Assembly (NCBI GenBank): GCA_025201705.1
Contig: MU616602.1
Span: 23,762-87,761 of the forward strand
Reading direction: 5' to 3'
From: Dissophora ornata
Lineage: Eukaryota; Mortierellomycota; Mortierellomycetes; Mortierellales; Mortierellaceae
DNA length: 64,000 nt
A program made the position numbers and the translations under genes. How positions within the stretch are numbered: position 1 is the stretch's first letter; every line of letters starts with the position of its first letter. Below, piece by piece: positions 1-12,400 of this stretch. The notes beneath the pieces were generated by a model. The model was not told where the DNA came from. It did not search any database and was given only the letters and a program-made list of their open reading frames with translations.

Positions 1-443
1 GGTGGTGTTGCATGCCTTTGATGGTGCGCTGAAGTATGTGCGGCAAGGATTGGCATTGGGATACTATTTCTCGATACCGACGAGTGTGGTCAGGACGCCG
101 CAGCAACAGGCGTTGGTCGAGGAGGTACCGTTGGAGTTGATGTTGCTGGAATCGGATACGCCGTGTTTAGGACCCGAGAGGGGGGTGAGTAACGTGCCAT
201 CGAATCTTCACATTGCCGCACAGGAGATTGCACGGATCAAGAACGTGGATTTGGAGACCGTGGTAAGGACAAGCAAAATATCGCTAAAAAAAAAAAAAAA
301 AAGTCAAAAACAAGGAATCATGAGTTTTTGAGGCTGAGTAAAACGATTTGCTTTTGAACTTGTAGATTAACCAGACGACAGAGAACGCGTACAAGCTTTT
401 CCCAAAGATTCGTCCACACCGGCCTGCATTGAGTGACGTCTAG
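1..443 (+). CDS. TatD-family metal-dependent nuclease, C-terminal part (partial gene)
   Basis: The window opens inside this gene, so the N-terminal half is missing. Exon ends are 262 (donor GTAAGG) and 366 (acceptor TTGTAG), giving a short last exon that stops at 441-443. The visible ~112 residues carry a YFSIPTS stretch, a conserved LLLESDTPCLGPE block (the Asp of ESD is a metal ligand in TatD enzymes), an N-P-N segment and an IA-IK helix. This is the C-terminal third of the TIM-barrel of TatD hydrolases, closest in feel to the eukaryotic TATDN3 group. TatD proteins are Mg-dependent DNases/exonucleases implicated in DNA repair and apoptosis. The fold and family are well supported; the exact subfamily is inferred. 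A 17-nt A run lies in the intron. Confidence 0.85.
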
Positions 444-812
444 ATGTGCACTGTCTACGCGTGTTTCTGTCGTTTTCATGCTTGAGGACGCCAGACACAA
501 TAAAAAAAGGTTATTATTATATCTAGGCTTTGGCACAGAATGGTATATGTCGCTATAGAAAGGGTACTATAGGACGCGTAAAGACAAAAAAAAAGAGGGG
601 GTCCATCCAGCTGGCAGATGTCTGACAACGCGAGTATCAACTCCAAAAGGTATCGGTAGGAATCTAGAAAAGAGTTGCGAACAGTCCTTCTCTTTGCCTG
701 CTAAGAAATGAGACATCCACCATCGCACAATTCATCGATGAATCGTCTTCACTCTTATCTGCTCTGCTTGCTCTCTCTCTCTTTCCTGGATCCTTGATTT
801 GCGCTCTTTCTC
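444..812. other. Convergent intergenic stretch, no gene seen
   Basis: This 369-nt region holds the 3' flanks of the TatD-like gene (+) and the septin gene (-), which converge. It contains an AATAAA at 499-504 and A-rich and CT-rich runs. No open frame in it looks coding. Confidence 0.6.
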
Positions 813-1327
813 TTACTGAGGCTCAAGACTCTGGAGTTGATGCTCCTTAGTCCACAGTTCTTGCTGCTTCTCATTCAGTTCCCTTTGCACTCTCGCTTCA
901 ACCTCTCGCAGCTTTTCCTCTTCCTTTCGAATCTGCTCCTCCTTCAAATGCGCATGCTTGTTATGCTTGTTATCTTGAATAGACTCACTCCTGGAAGTAG
1001 AGACATTCAAAAAATGATACATCATGGAATAGAGACAGAAGTAGAAGAAATCAGCATTTCGGCCCATGAATTTGCGAATAACATTTTGTTCATTTAATTG
1101 GTAGAGATTCTAGCGGTGAAAAATTAGGGAGGGGTTTACAGTACAACGATGCGTGTGTAGATGCGCGAGAGTGTGTGTATATGTGGGTGTGTATGTAGAG
1201 CAGATACCTACTCCTCCTCATCCTCTGCACGCGAAAGCTTCTCGGTACGGTAGTTTTCGTAGAGGTAGTCGTGAGTAATTTCCTTGAGGTCTTGCAAGTG
1301 GGAGCTATGTCGTATTAAGTGCCATTC

Positions 1328-1373
<46 letters not shown>

Positions 1374-3056
1374 AACGTCAACACGGTTTCTTCCCAATGC
1401 TTCGGCATGCCATGATCGCGGTTGAGCTGTGGATCTTTCTGTTACCTGAGCAGAGCAAATCTCAGTTTCGCAAAGTCACAGTGCTGTGAATTATCGACCT
1501 CAACCACTCCCCAAGGGTACTGGCGAGCTCGGACCTTGCGACCGTTGACCACAATCTCCTCCTCACAGCCAATCAAAGCGAACGGGAGGAGGGATCGAAG
1601 CTCACCGTTCTCCTCCACCGTCTCTTCGTCGTCCTCTTCGGGGTCATAAGGGAAGTTGTAGATTGGGATGTTGTAATGCTCAATGTCCTCCATGATCTAG
1701 AAAGTTGTCAGGGAACAAACCATGTCAGTGTCGTGTGTTGACCCCCTGATCTATTCGCCTGGGACATACGGAAACAGGAACATACCCTCTTCTTAAAATC
1801 CGCCAGTTCACTGGGCGTCAAGGTATCCGCCTTGCCAATGACTGGAATCACGTTGATTCTGGGACTCAGACGCTTCATCAACTCGATATCGATCTCTCTC
1901 AGGCTAGTTGACAAATCAAACGCGCAATTGCTTAAGAACAGAGCGTGGCAGAGCATCAAGATAATACGACGATCACAAACTGAATGATCCTTACCTGTGG
2001 CCTGTGGGTGCAATAAAGTAAAGAAGCGCATGGACGCGGTTGTCACGGAAACGGGGGTTACGCTTAATCCTTGACTCTTCCGACAAAATGTCGTCGTACT
2101 GTCGTTCAAGGTATCCAAGGATCTCCTGGAAGCTAAAGTAGAGAAAGTGGGGCTATTCGTTAGAACAAGGTAGTCCTAATGAGCAGTAAACAGAAAAAAA
2201 AGGAGCCAGACGCGACAAAAGGACCGCATGCAAGGGAAACGGATGGAAAGGGACACGGGGGCTCATCGATGGAATCGACACGAAAAATAAAAGGGCAGGG
2301 AGAGAAAGAACAGGAGAAAGCTGGCGAAGAACAAAGGCAAGGCCAATGTCCCGCGCAAGAAAACGTGGAGGGCAAAATGCTGCTGCCCTGGTAGTACACA
2401 AGACAAATATGGCAGCGCTATATCAGCAACAGGGTGATCCGATCGATGTGCTTACCAGTACTCGTTGTCAATCATGTCTCCAAATCCTGGAGTGTCAACA
2501 ATGGTGAGCGAGATCTTGACGCCTTCCTCGTCGAGTTCTGTGGTGGCAACATTTCATATTTCATATTTAGTGGTCAATTCATGGATGCATCAGAGCGACT
2601 GTGTGGAGAGCGTTCGAGTGAGCTGTAATTAAGTTTCTCCCGTATTACCAACAGTGTAGGGCTTGATCTTGATGCCCTCCTCGACATGGGCCATCTCTGG
2701 CTCATCGCACTCGCGCTTGGGGACCACATCGGCATCGCACAGCGTGTTGATAAACGTGGTACGGCCAAGGCCAGATGCACCTGTTCGATTCATTCACATG
2801 GAGACATTTCACGATGAGAATGATGGAGCTGCCAAAGGGGGCTGTTTGTTCCTGTATTGCGTGGTACAAGTATACGTACCGACGACCATCAGCGTGAACT
2901 GAAAACCTTTCTTGACATTCTTTCTGCGACCGACTCGCTGTCATGTGCAAAATGGACGGGCAGCGTGAGTTGGTCATGCGTTCATCAGAGGAAAAAGCAG
3001 TAGGACATATTCCTTCGTCTTGTGTACTGCAAGGGTATGGTTCTTACGTGTGCCAT
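813..3056 (-). CDS. Septin, Cdc11/AspA type
   Basis: Nine exons can be joined in frame: 3056-3048, 2937-2880, 2780-2649, 2537-2456, 2132-1995, 1903-1786, 1696-1446, 1304-1212 and 990-813, giving 352 residues. The first exon codes only M-A-H. The GTPase domain shows a P-loop GASGLGRTT with Arg in place of the usual Lys, the G3 motif DTPGFGD, the G4 motif GKADT and the septin signature around YNFPYD and [11 protein letters not shown]. The last exon is a charged, Glu/Lys/Gln-rich coiled coil, as expected for filament-forming septins. The Arg P-loop and the early RRKNVKKG basic patch (phospholipid binding) match the Cdc11/AspA group. Septins polymerise at the bud neck, hyphal branches and septa. 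One oddity is that the residue before FQEILGY is Cys, where Trp is more usual. Confidence 0.93.
1331..1368. repeat. (AG)n microsatellite in a septin intron
   Basis: An uninterrupted AG dinucleotide run of about 19 units lies in the intron between the septin exons ending at 1446 and starting at 1304. On the coding strand it is a (CT)n tract close to the 3' splice site, so it doubles as the polypyrimidine tract. Confidence 0.95.
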
Positions 3057-4383
3057 GGTTGTGGGTATTGCGTAAGACGACTGTTGTTACTTGTTGAGGA
3101 ATGAATAGCTTGGTAGGATTAGATCCGATGAGATGGCAGATGGAGTGAGGGTGGGTTGATCAGTGAAAGAAGCGAAAGAGAGAAGAGAAAGAGAACAGAG
3201 AGGCAGGTGCAGGATACGGGAACTCGACGTCCATGTCCATGCACCAAGCTGGCCCGCTATTTCCACGACACTCTCTCTACCAAAATAGATTGGAAAGCAA
3301 ACCATGAGGAGAGAGGGACAGCTATTGCCATGTCCCCCGCCCTGGACTGCCTGCATGCGTCTCCTCGTTTATTGCTCCTGCTCCTGCTCCTGCCATTGCT
3401 CTGTCTCGCTCACGTCTCTTTTGCTCTCCATCTCTGTGGCTCAAAAGAACAAAAAGAAATGTGATGGTGAAAAGGACCTTTGTTGTTTAGCGCTAGTCCC
3501 CGGTGCATATTCGTCAGTGCCTGTGTTGGACTGGAGGGGGCATGCACGGGCAGCTGGAAACAGAGTAGGGTGCGCACAGAAGGACGCGTGCCAGACGTCT
3601 GATTTGCCTTTATTTCAAGTTCCGCGCGTAGTCGCCGTAGGTTTCTGCGATAGTCGCTGTAGGTTTCTACGAAAGGAATCATTTCTGGCCAGGGTGGTCA
3701 GGGTTCGCCAACAACAAACAATTAACAGATACGGTAGTATGAATTGGAGTGGTGGGACAAGACGGGCCACAGCGGCGGGTGCAGATTCGGATCTCCTCCA
3801 AGGGACGCAGCATTGGCCGTTTGTTGTCTGCGACTCTCGCGTGCGCTTCCTGCCTCTGTCTCTGTTTCGGAGAGAGGGTGCGCGTAGTCTTGAACAGGAC
3901 TTGGAATCCTGTCTTGGGCGAGCCAGTCGTGGGGGCAATGATCGGGGAGGGGGAGCCCAGCGGTGTCGTCTGTCAAGTGCTAGTGGTGTAACAAGAACTG
4001 GATGCGACACATATGGCGCAAATTGCGAAGCAGGATGTCACGGAGCCACGAGTGGATGAATGAAAAAGGTACACAGCGGCAATTAATAATAATGGCTGCA
4101 ATGCAAACAGCAGCGCACCCGCACAGTCATAGTCTTATTGCATCGCCCACATGATGAAATGGCAATAAACGAATGCATTGGGATCACGCCCGGCGTTTTC
4201 TTTATTTTCCGTCTCACTCGCTCTGTCTCTTCTCTCCTTGCCTCTATCGCCCTTTCTCCCTACCTCCGCCTCCTCGTTCTACATCACCTCTTACCCCCTG
4301 CCTCACAGCAGTGGTCTTTTCTTCCTCGATTAACCACCCTTCGTTTTTGAACCACAGCTCCACAACCTGCGACTGTGTTCGTA
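3057..4383. other. Divergent promoter region between septin and Tcp11-like genes
   Basis: This 1.3-kb spacer contains long open frames on both strands (for example 3304-4059), but they are low-complexity, overlap each other and show no domain, so I treat them as spurious. A perfectly spaced 22-bp direct repeat with two mismatches lies at 3629-3650 and 3651-3672. The last 200 bases are strongly CT-rich, which is typical of fungal promoters just upstream of an ATG. Confidence 0.5.
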
Positions 4384-7300
4384 ATGTCTCTCTCGACCCG
4401 TGATGCTGTCCCCAGCTTCATCCAACTGGAGCACAAAGGGCAGCAGCGACTCTCACCAGCGACAGCCACCGCTACCAGCCCTACTCGACGGCAAGCTCGC
4501 AGGTCTGGTTTAGCCGACAATAGCGATAACAATATTAGAAACAACAGCCCTAGTATGGAACAAACGACTCTAGTCCTAGAGCGTATTACCATTGCGCGGA
4601 ACCATCACCAACGCCCATCTTCCTCCTCCCCTCACTCTTCCAACCACCGTCTGCACCACAGCAAGCGTCGAGGACGCCCTGCGACATCGAGGGTGAGAGG
4701 CAAGCATGGTTTGGTGAAATCCATCAACTCGTACTCGGGCCACTGCTTCCGTGCCAACACCATGACCACAACCGGTCATGGAAGAAACGACAGTGACAGC
4801 AATAACGACATTGACGTTGATGGTATGGTCGACGGCCCGTTCAACAAAGAGACCCGATCTGCGCACCTCAAACATTACATACAGAGTCGTCGTCTTCGTC
4901 TGCGCCAGCGTCTTTTGCTGCGACGACAACAGCAGCAACGACATGTCAACCCTTTTGATGCTTCTGACGTCTCTTTAGATGAAGCCGATATCTTAGATGA
5001 CAACGACGACGACGGTGATGTCAACATGTACCTCGACGATGGTAATGGTCGCTTAGATGAGGATAACGTGTTTGCGCTGAACCAGGGGCAGTACCGTCAC
5101 TACATGTGGGAGCTAGAGCAGCAGCTCTGGGAAAGAACCGAGTCTGCAGCCAAGAGCCGATCCCATTTCTTGATGGAACGAAGGATGTCTGCCGGTGAAC
5201 GGGTGGGTCATGCTCTGCGCGTGGTGCAACGACAGAGGACGGAGCAAGAGCTGAGGCAGCATCGTGCTCGCGATGAGCTGGAACAAAAGATGGTGCGGGC
5301 CATGGCTAGACGAAATGCCTATCTCGAGGCTGCGATCGAGAATGACCCCTCCAGACGGTTTAGGCGGAAGAGCATTAGCCCCGCAGCGACTGCTGCAGGA
5401 GCAGTATCGACAAAGATAAATCCGTCAGCTGCATCTGCAGCTGCCCCTCTTTCCTCGGTGAGAAGGGATTGTCGGGTCTTGACAGCAACGGCCACAGCAA
5501 CAACAACAGCAGTGAATCAAGGACCGGCTAAAAATAGCCCCGTCGTCAACATGATTCACACGACCACGACGAAGAAGCACTTGACCAACATGACCTCGAG
5601 GACCACGAGTATGTCGCCATCAGTGTCAACATCGGTCTTACAAAGCACAGGATCAGATGCTTCTGCTGAGGATAGCAGTAGCAGTAGCAAAAGCTGCAAA
5701 AACAACAGCAAAAACAATGAGAACAGGGCTGTTACCCATGACAGTAGCGTAGGTATGGACGTGAACACGGACACTCAGGGGGTCGAGAAGACGACCTTGT
5801 GGGCGCAGCACAAGATCTGCTACCGATTGGCGCAGAAGGCATTGCGTGAATACATGACGGCGATTGGAGGATCGCATGTTCGTGTGCTCGCGATGCGCTT
5901 TGACGAGCTGGCGAGGCTGCTGCACACAAACAAGGGGCTGATCCAGGCAACACTGAAGCTTCTCAAGTACTCGTCGCAGCTGGTGCAGATGGACGACGCT
6001 AGGCGGGGGATCGCAATGCCGAGGCGTACGTTCAAGAACCCTGCGCGGGTGTTCTTGAGCATGTACATGGTGCTGGCGCATCCGAGCAAGATCCGATCGC
6101 CCACAGAGGTAAAATGAAAAGAACGCGACAGAACGATTTTCTTTTCCGCTCTACCGATTTGTCATTAGTGCTCTCATTGTGACCATCACGTCCATCCAGG
6201 CTAATAGTTCCCGCTCCTTCGCTCTCGCATCTTTTTTCCTCCATCTCATCACAACTGCCACACACTCACAATGACATCAATCTCATCAACCGACACATTA
6301 CTCGGACCACAGCCAACTCCGGCATCCAGCGACACTGGTGCAGACCAGATCGATAACAACAACGACGACGCCTTCGAGTCTCTGGTCGAGTCGTCCAAGG
6401 CCCTTCTCGAAGCTCTCCAGACTTGGCTCGATGCCAACCTGAAGCCTCATGCCGAAGCTCATCAGCCAGACGACTCTTCTCACGCCACACCAGAATCAAC
6501 CTCTGCCACCAGTCTGACTGAAGATAACAATGCATCACTGGTGCACAACTTTGACCAAGCCTGGACAAGCTACTTTCATTTTTTCGAGGCCTGGAAGGAC
6601 AAAGATGCAAAGAGGCTCTTGCAGACTCTCCTGGATCATGCCCAGCAGACCGAGTCTCTCTGGCGCACCGTGCAGACCGATCCCTCAGCCAGAACAGAAT
6701 GGGAACCGAGAATCGAGGAGCAGCGAAGGGATCTAAGAGCAAAAGCGGCCCAATTGGCGGGTCCAGAAGGAACTGCCCGGCTGGATGCTGTGTTTGCAGA
6801 CTTTGTCAACGCCACTACAATAACGCCCACAATCACAGTCACGACTACGGCGTCATCTATGGCTTCCACATCGGCTGCATCGTCATCTGCCGCTGATGCC
6901 CACTCCGGCACATCAGCAACAACAGCAGCAGCAGTATCACCGCAGACCGTAAAGAAACGACAGAGGGCCACCTCTGTTTGCAACACAGATGAGGAGATGG
7001 CATCGACTGCAGAGTCTAGCGACAACAGCACTCGCATCTCTGCTGCGAAAGAAGTACCGTCTACATCCTCAGCAACCAATAGCTCCACATCCACGCCCGC
7101 TGCCACTGTTACTGCTGCGACTGCTGCTGACCAGCAGCCAAAGGCAAAAAAGTCTGCAAACGCCAAGAGTCCCGATGCAACTGTTACTTCTATAGCAAAC
7201 ACTTCGACAGAAGACATTATGAGCGCTATGCCATTGGGATTGGAGAGGCCCACACAGTGGACCAATTTGCAAGTAATCCACGAATTGGCCCTAGATGCGA

Positions 7301-8931
7301 ATTTCAAGATTGAGCGCAGGCGACCTCCTGGCACTGCAGTGTCGTCATCAGCAGCGTCGACATCAACATCTGGATTGGGCAGCGATGACGGACTGGATGA
7401 GGATGCAGCAAGTGCGGAACCAGAAAGTCTGGAGGCCAGGATCAAAGCTATGGCGACTAAGGCCTATTTCGACAAGATTCGTGAGGATGCAGAGCAGGGC
7501 AAGTTGGGCAAATGGATTCCCTCGATCTTAACAACAATCCGAGAACATCTGATGGATATGGTGCCAGCAGAGTCAGCGATGGCTGCTCAGGTGACCGAAG
7601 CGTTCGATTTGGAGTTTGTACAGCAGCAAGTAGACCGACAAGTGTACGATATGAAGGCGGCGTTGGAAGGAGTGGTAATGATGATGAGTCGATTGTGTGC
7701 ACCTATCCGGGACGCAAAGATCAGGAAACTTCAAGAGGATCTGAAATTGGTTGAGCAGAACCCATTCCTGGGGCGCGCCGCTACTCCCACTCCTCCCAGT
7801 GCTACCACGGACGATACCGCTGACGTAGAAACGTCTTCATCATCAACAAAGTACTCGGCAACGTCGGTGACGCCAAAGGATTTGGTCAGCGTGCTACAAG
7901 ACGTTCTGCAATTGCTAGAGGTCATGCTGCTGGATCTTGCGAACTTTCGACTAACAGTGGCGAGACCTCGACTTGAGAAGGAGGCGATTCCGTATGAACA
8001 GAAAGCGTTCCGAGAGTCGCTTGATGAAGATGAGTTCACTTTGGATTCGACCAATGCTTGGCTTCAGGAATCTGCAGCGACACGTCTTTCTTCAAGACCT
8101 TCGTCACTCGTGCTGGCGGCAACTACAGCGGTGGGAGGAGAGGCCTACAACTTCAGGAGCAATAACAAGTATTATGAGATTTTGGTTCAGGGCCTGCTCG
8201 ACCTCATCTTTTCGAAAAAGCACTTTGATGTCTCTCCAGACAAGGAGCAGTTCCCTGCCACGCTCGCTCTGGATGTCGAGCGACTGATGCGGTACCAGAA
8301 CGAAGTACAGGGATTGGCACTCGTGGCTGTGATGTTGAACATTGCACACAATGTGCCACCCAAGTTGAAGGAGGAAGATCAAGTGGAGCTAAAGAAGACT
8401 TTGTTGAAATTGATTGAGAGTCCGAGGACGTCAAGAGAGACATTGTCAGAGGCGATTGTGGAGGCCAAAGAGAGAGCTTTGCTCTTGGCGTCTCGAGCAT
8501 CTTCAGGGTCTTCGTCAATGTCGCCCTCGTCATCAACCGCAGGACTGTTGCTCACAGAGGAGCAAAGGAGCTATATCAACAACACGCTTGCAAAGGCCAT
8601 CTCCTTCGACAGCACCCTTTTCACTGTCCTTTCGCAACGTCTTCGCAGGGTCCTCGAGTTCTACTTACTATCGACGGTAAATCCCATCACCTCAGCCACA
8701 ACCGCCGCCAATGCCACGACGTCGACCTCTGGCGGCAACGGAGAAAAGCGGGCGGGTGCTATGCCTGAGCAGGCAGAGTTGAACAAGATGGGTTTAGGCG
8801 CTCTTGCGGCAGAGATGGAGCAACTGGCGAGTCAGATCCGGTTCTTGGCAAAGTATAATGCCCAAGTTTACCGCGAGTGGTACGATCCCATGTTGACAAA
8901 TATTCTTGCACAACAACAGCAGCAGCAGTAG
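4384..8931 (+). CDS. Tcp11-domain protein (Sok1-like)
   Basis: Two exons are proposed, 4384-6108 and 6208-8931, with a 99-nt GTAAAA...TAATAG intron, giving about 1,482 residues. The N-terminal ~470 residues are low-complexity (Ser/Thr/Asn/Gln-rich with an Asp-rich patch). A helical segment around HKICYRLAQKALREYM leads into ARVFLSMYMVLAHPSKI, which resembles the start of the Tcp11 region in plant and fungal homologues and continues into exon 2. The body of the Tcp11 domain lies at 7420-8890, including LCAPIRDAKIRKL and long helical repeats; the protein ends in poly-Gln. Yeast Sok1 acts in the cAMP/PKA pathway, and TCP11 in mammals modulates cAMP signalling in sperm. Exon 2 has an in-frame ATG at 6271 with a good context, so two separate genes remain possible, but domain continuity favours one. 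An alternative acceptor at 6312 is also in frame. Confidence 0.8.
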
Positions 8932-9487
8932 TTACACAGCTTAGAATATAGAAAAAAAATGTACACGTGTAAATGGATTTCTTTGACTTGTTGAAGCCAT
9001 ATTGCGTATTGCTACATAGAATTGCATTATACGAGATGGACGAGAGGTTTTTTGCTTGGGAGGTGTGGGAGGAGAAAAGAGAGAAAGAGTGAGAGTGAGG
9101 TGAAAGGGAATTGAGGAACAAGCAAGAGTCCACAAAGGTTTGAGGGGCATCACTAATCAATAAATGTCACTGTAATACCCAAAGTTGCTTCGCCCACATT
9201 GCGCCTTCACTTGAAAACCAACCTTGAATAAAATTGTGTACCCGCACGCTCCATACACCACGGGGGACCAACGTACTTCGACGTTTTGTGTCGCGCTCTT
9301 CCTCCTCCTCCTCCTCTCCAAAAAAATAAAAATAAAATAAAATCCAGAAACGCTGACTGGAATGAGGCTTATTAGATGTGGTTGGGAGAACGAACATAAA
9401 AGCAACGTCGCTATGAACGCTTGGCTGCCACAAGTCAGTTATCCCTGTATCTGTGTTTTATTTAGCCTCTTATCCTCCAGTACTGTG
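8932..9487. other. Spacer with repeat debris between convergent genes
   Basis: This is the shared 3' flank of the Tcp11-like (+) and TRP-like (-) genes. It holds two small pieces of repeat debris: 9249-9293 resembles 16755-16797 (next to the reverse-transcriptase relic), and 9398-9448 is a 28S rRNA fragment described separately. Open frames here are short and not credible. Confidence 0.6.
9398..9448 (-). pseudogene. 51-nt 28S rRNA fragment
   Basis: The minus strand reads as a near-exact piece of fungal 28S rRNA from the domain V/VI region. It has three apparent substitutions against the recalled consensus and ends at the conserved CCCTGT motif. It overlaps by about 20 nt the segment where the large 28S pseudogene begins at 14725. 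It is too short to function and is best read as a transposed rDNA scrap. Confidence 0.8.
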
Positions 9488-12400
9488 TCACTCTTCTATT
9501 GCGGATGGCGGACATCCTATGGTAGTTTCGCGTTTCTCTGTTAAGAGCTGCATGAGCATGATTTTCATCTCATCGAAATCCTTTTGCAACTTGTCCAACT
9601 TCATCTCCTCGGGAGATTTTTTATCGCTGAGGTTGTCCTGCTGTAGTACAGCGATGTCGCCCTGGAGAGAGTACTTTTCGTTGAATGCACTGATTTCCTC
9701 ATCTGTTGCTGTGTAATAGACCTTTGCATCAAACGGCATACCGATGGAATTCCCTGATTGAAACGAAGTGGTTAGAACATGTACTTTGCGATCACTCAAC
9801 TCTTACTGTGGTATTACATTCTTTCCTACCGGCATTTAGAGAAAGCCTTGTATGGTCGTATGCATGTTCATATCTATTCTGAAGCCAAGTGAGTCGCCAT
9901 CCGTTGTCGTCCGTTTGAACGGCTTCGTTTAATACAACATTTACAAGGCCTATGCAATAAACCGATCAAAAAAATTAATGACAGGAGTGAAATCAACGCA
10001 AACAATATATGTGAAATGTCAAATGGGTTCCGTAATTATCGATTATTACCGATGAGAACATTAAGCATAATGATCGCCGAAAACATGTAGTATAGGGTCA
10101 TCGTAATCAGAAATGGAATATTGTCCCCGTCCATTTCATTGGCCACAGGGTCATATCTCCCACCCTATCGACATAGAGGAGAGTGGTTAAACAATACTCA
10201 AAAGCCGTTCGTTGAGCTTGCTTGCCTTCTAAATGTTATTTTCATTCTTGCTTTCTCACTCTCGTACAAGAAAAAACAATGTCGCAAAGTATGCCTTGCC
10301 AAAGTTCCTCGGGAAATTAGTTGTAACAAAGGTGCTGTAGTATCCCATACTTCCATGAAGTAAGTACCAAAACATATGTGTAAAGGCCAAGATTCCAAAC
10401 ACAAAGATCCCCAGAAACAAGCCAACCTGCTCAGCAAGTCGAACCATAAACGAAAAGAAGCGGCACGCGCGTTGGGAAATCTGTGCGACTAGAAGCTTGA
10501 GTACCGATTTCAAAGAACAACTTTGGTTAGTTGGTGTTGCCGGTATAAAACTGGGTGAGATGAATGTCAGTTTGACTGAACTATTGATACGTTCTCACTA
10601 TGTGAATGTATGCCACAAATATGAGCGCAGTTATGGCTGGAACGTTCTGAAGAAGGAAAGCTATCCAAACCGCCGAACCGCGCAAAGTCAAGTATGCAAA
10701 ATTTACACTGGAATAGTGTTAGAAAGCTGCAAGCAACAAGTACGTCCACTGGCCCTCTTTCTGGTGTTACAACTAACACCTTGCATAGAAACATATGCAC
10801 TCTTTCTTACTAGAGTTTCCAACGCGAGCGACCATGAAATATACCAGTATTGAGGCTCAATGCGACTCGAAAAGCAATTAAGAATCCAGCAATATACGAA
10901 CTAAATTGAGGCAGGAGCTGGAGGGTGCCTGGATAATCCTCCACAGAGCGACCGCTTGGGGCAGCCGTGTCAAACATGAAATCTTCTAAAGGGCTCAAGT
11001 CGGAGAAGTGGATCACGTATGCGGCCAATATGATACAAGCGACGTTGATTCCTTGGATAAAAAGCCAATCACGTCGCAGGTGGGTGTTCCTAATATGGCG
11101 TGTGTATTGAGCTTTAGAATAGCTTTCCTTCTTTCTACCATCGTAATATTCACGGATGACCTACCACTCGTATGTAAGAAGTGCTTCCAGAGCTGGGTTA
11201 TCATAGATGTGTTGAGGAAGCAGACCGCACACACTGCCTACAGACCTATTAGGTTGTACAAATTTGTTGCCTTGACGATCGAAAACAGGTTCTTTGATAG
11301 TCCAAAGCATCGCAATCGGTGCAGCATAAATCTTTCTTGTGAAATATTTGTCCTGTACATGGGATACTTGCGGTCTGGATAGTTTTAATACTGGACTTGG
11401 ACATCTGTGTAGATGTAGTCGGGGAATTTCTTCGATGTCAGCGTGCTGCAAACGGAGTAGACGTCGAGAAGCACTAACTACTTGTCGAAAAATATGACTT
11501 GGCTCAAAAGGCGCACCATGAACAGTTGAATTTCCTAGTACAAAGGACCGGTATCCATCCTGGTCCTTGATTGGTATGAACGACATCATACGCATTGCCT
11601 CCAGAGCTAGGCGGCCATCTACGTCGATTATGAGTTGCATGCATTCCAGAACAGGGTTCAAGTAATAGGTGTCACCCGACTGTTTCGCGTTTCGGACGCA
11701 ATGAAAGATTAAAGTCTTGTGCAGTGTCAGTTCTTGATGGAGATGACTTTGCAGTAGTTTCAGCGCAAAATGAATCACACTCTCAGTAGCGGTGGATGTT
11801 CGATATGGAAGCCAGCGGATAGTCAGGTCAGGACCAAGGAGAAGATCTTCGAGAAACTGTTTGCAACCTGGGAGTTCCCAGAGACAACAAATTTCCTTCA
11901 AGAGCAGATTGCTAGAGTTGTTAGACATGGAGCATGTGTTGAGTTTTCGTCCTGCGTAGCGGATGAGGGCTTCACGCCAATCGGACAATGGTGTTGACAA
12001 ATTAGCTGGACTGGCGTAGAGGGTGATCATGGTCGAGATAACGTCCGTACAGAGCCATGGGCCATAACGTCGCATATCCTCGAGATCGATCGAATTTATC
12101 TCTTGGTCTTCCTTAATATTCAGCCGCCGACCGTGAATACACAGTGTAGCATGGATCATTGACTGCGGGGTAATATTTCTCATACCGATCAACTCGCAGC
12201 GTCTATTTCCATCGGAAGGGAGTCTCCATACCATGGCAATGTCTATACCCAAAATGACAAAGCGCGTCTTGCAGTCGAGAAAGAGTGCTTGATATGTTGT
12301 TGCTTGTTCGTTGTTGCTCTCATTCTGCTCTCCCTGTGATAATGATACGAGGAACGGAAAGCACAGGCAAGTTGTGTGTTCGCCGCTTGGCGAGATCATG

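Noticed and set aside
3304..4059. 251-residue open frame upstream of the Tcp11-like gene
   Set aside because: No domain, odd composition, overlaps equally long frames on the other strand, and lies in a divergent promoter region.
6636..7445. 269-residue minus-strand frame
   Set aside because: It is the antisense shadow of the low-complexity Tcp11-like exon.
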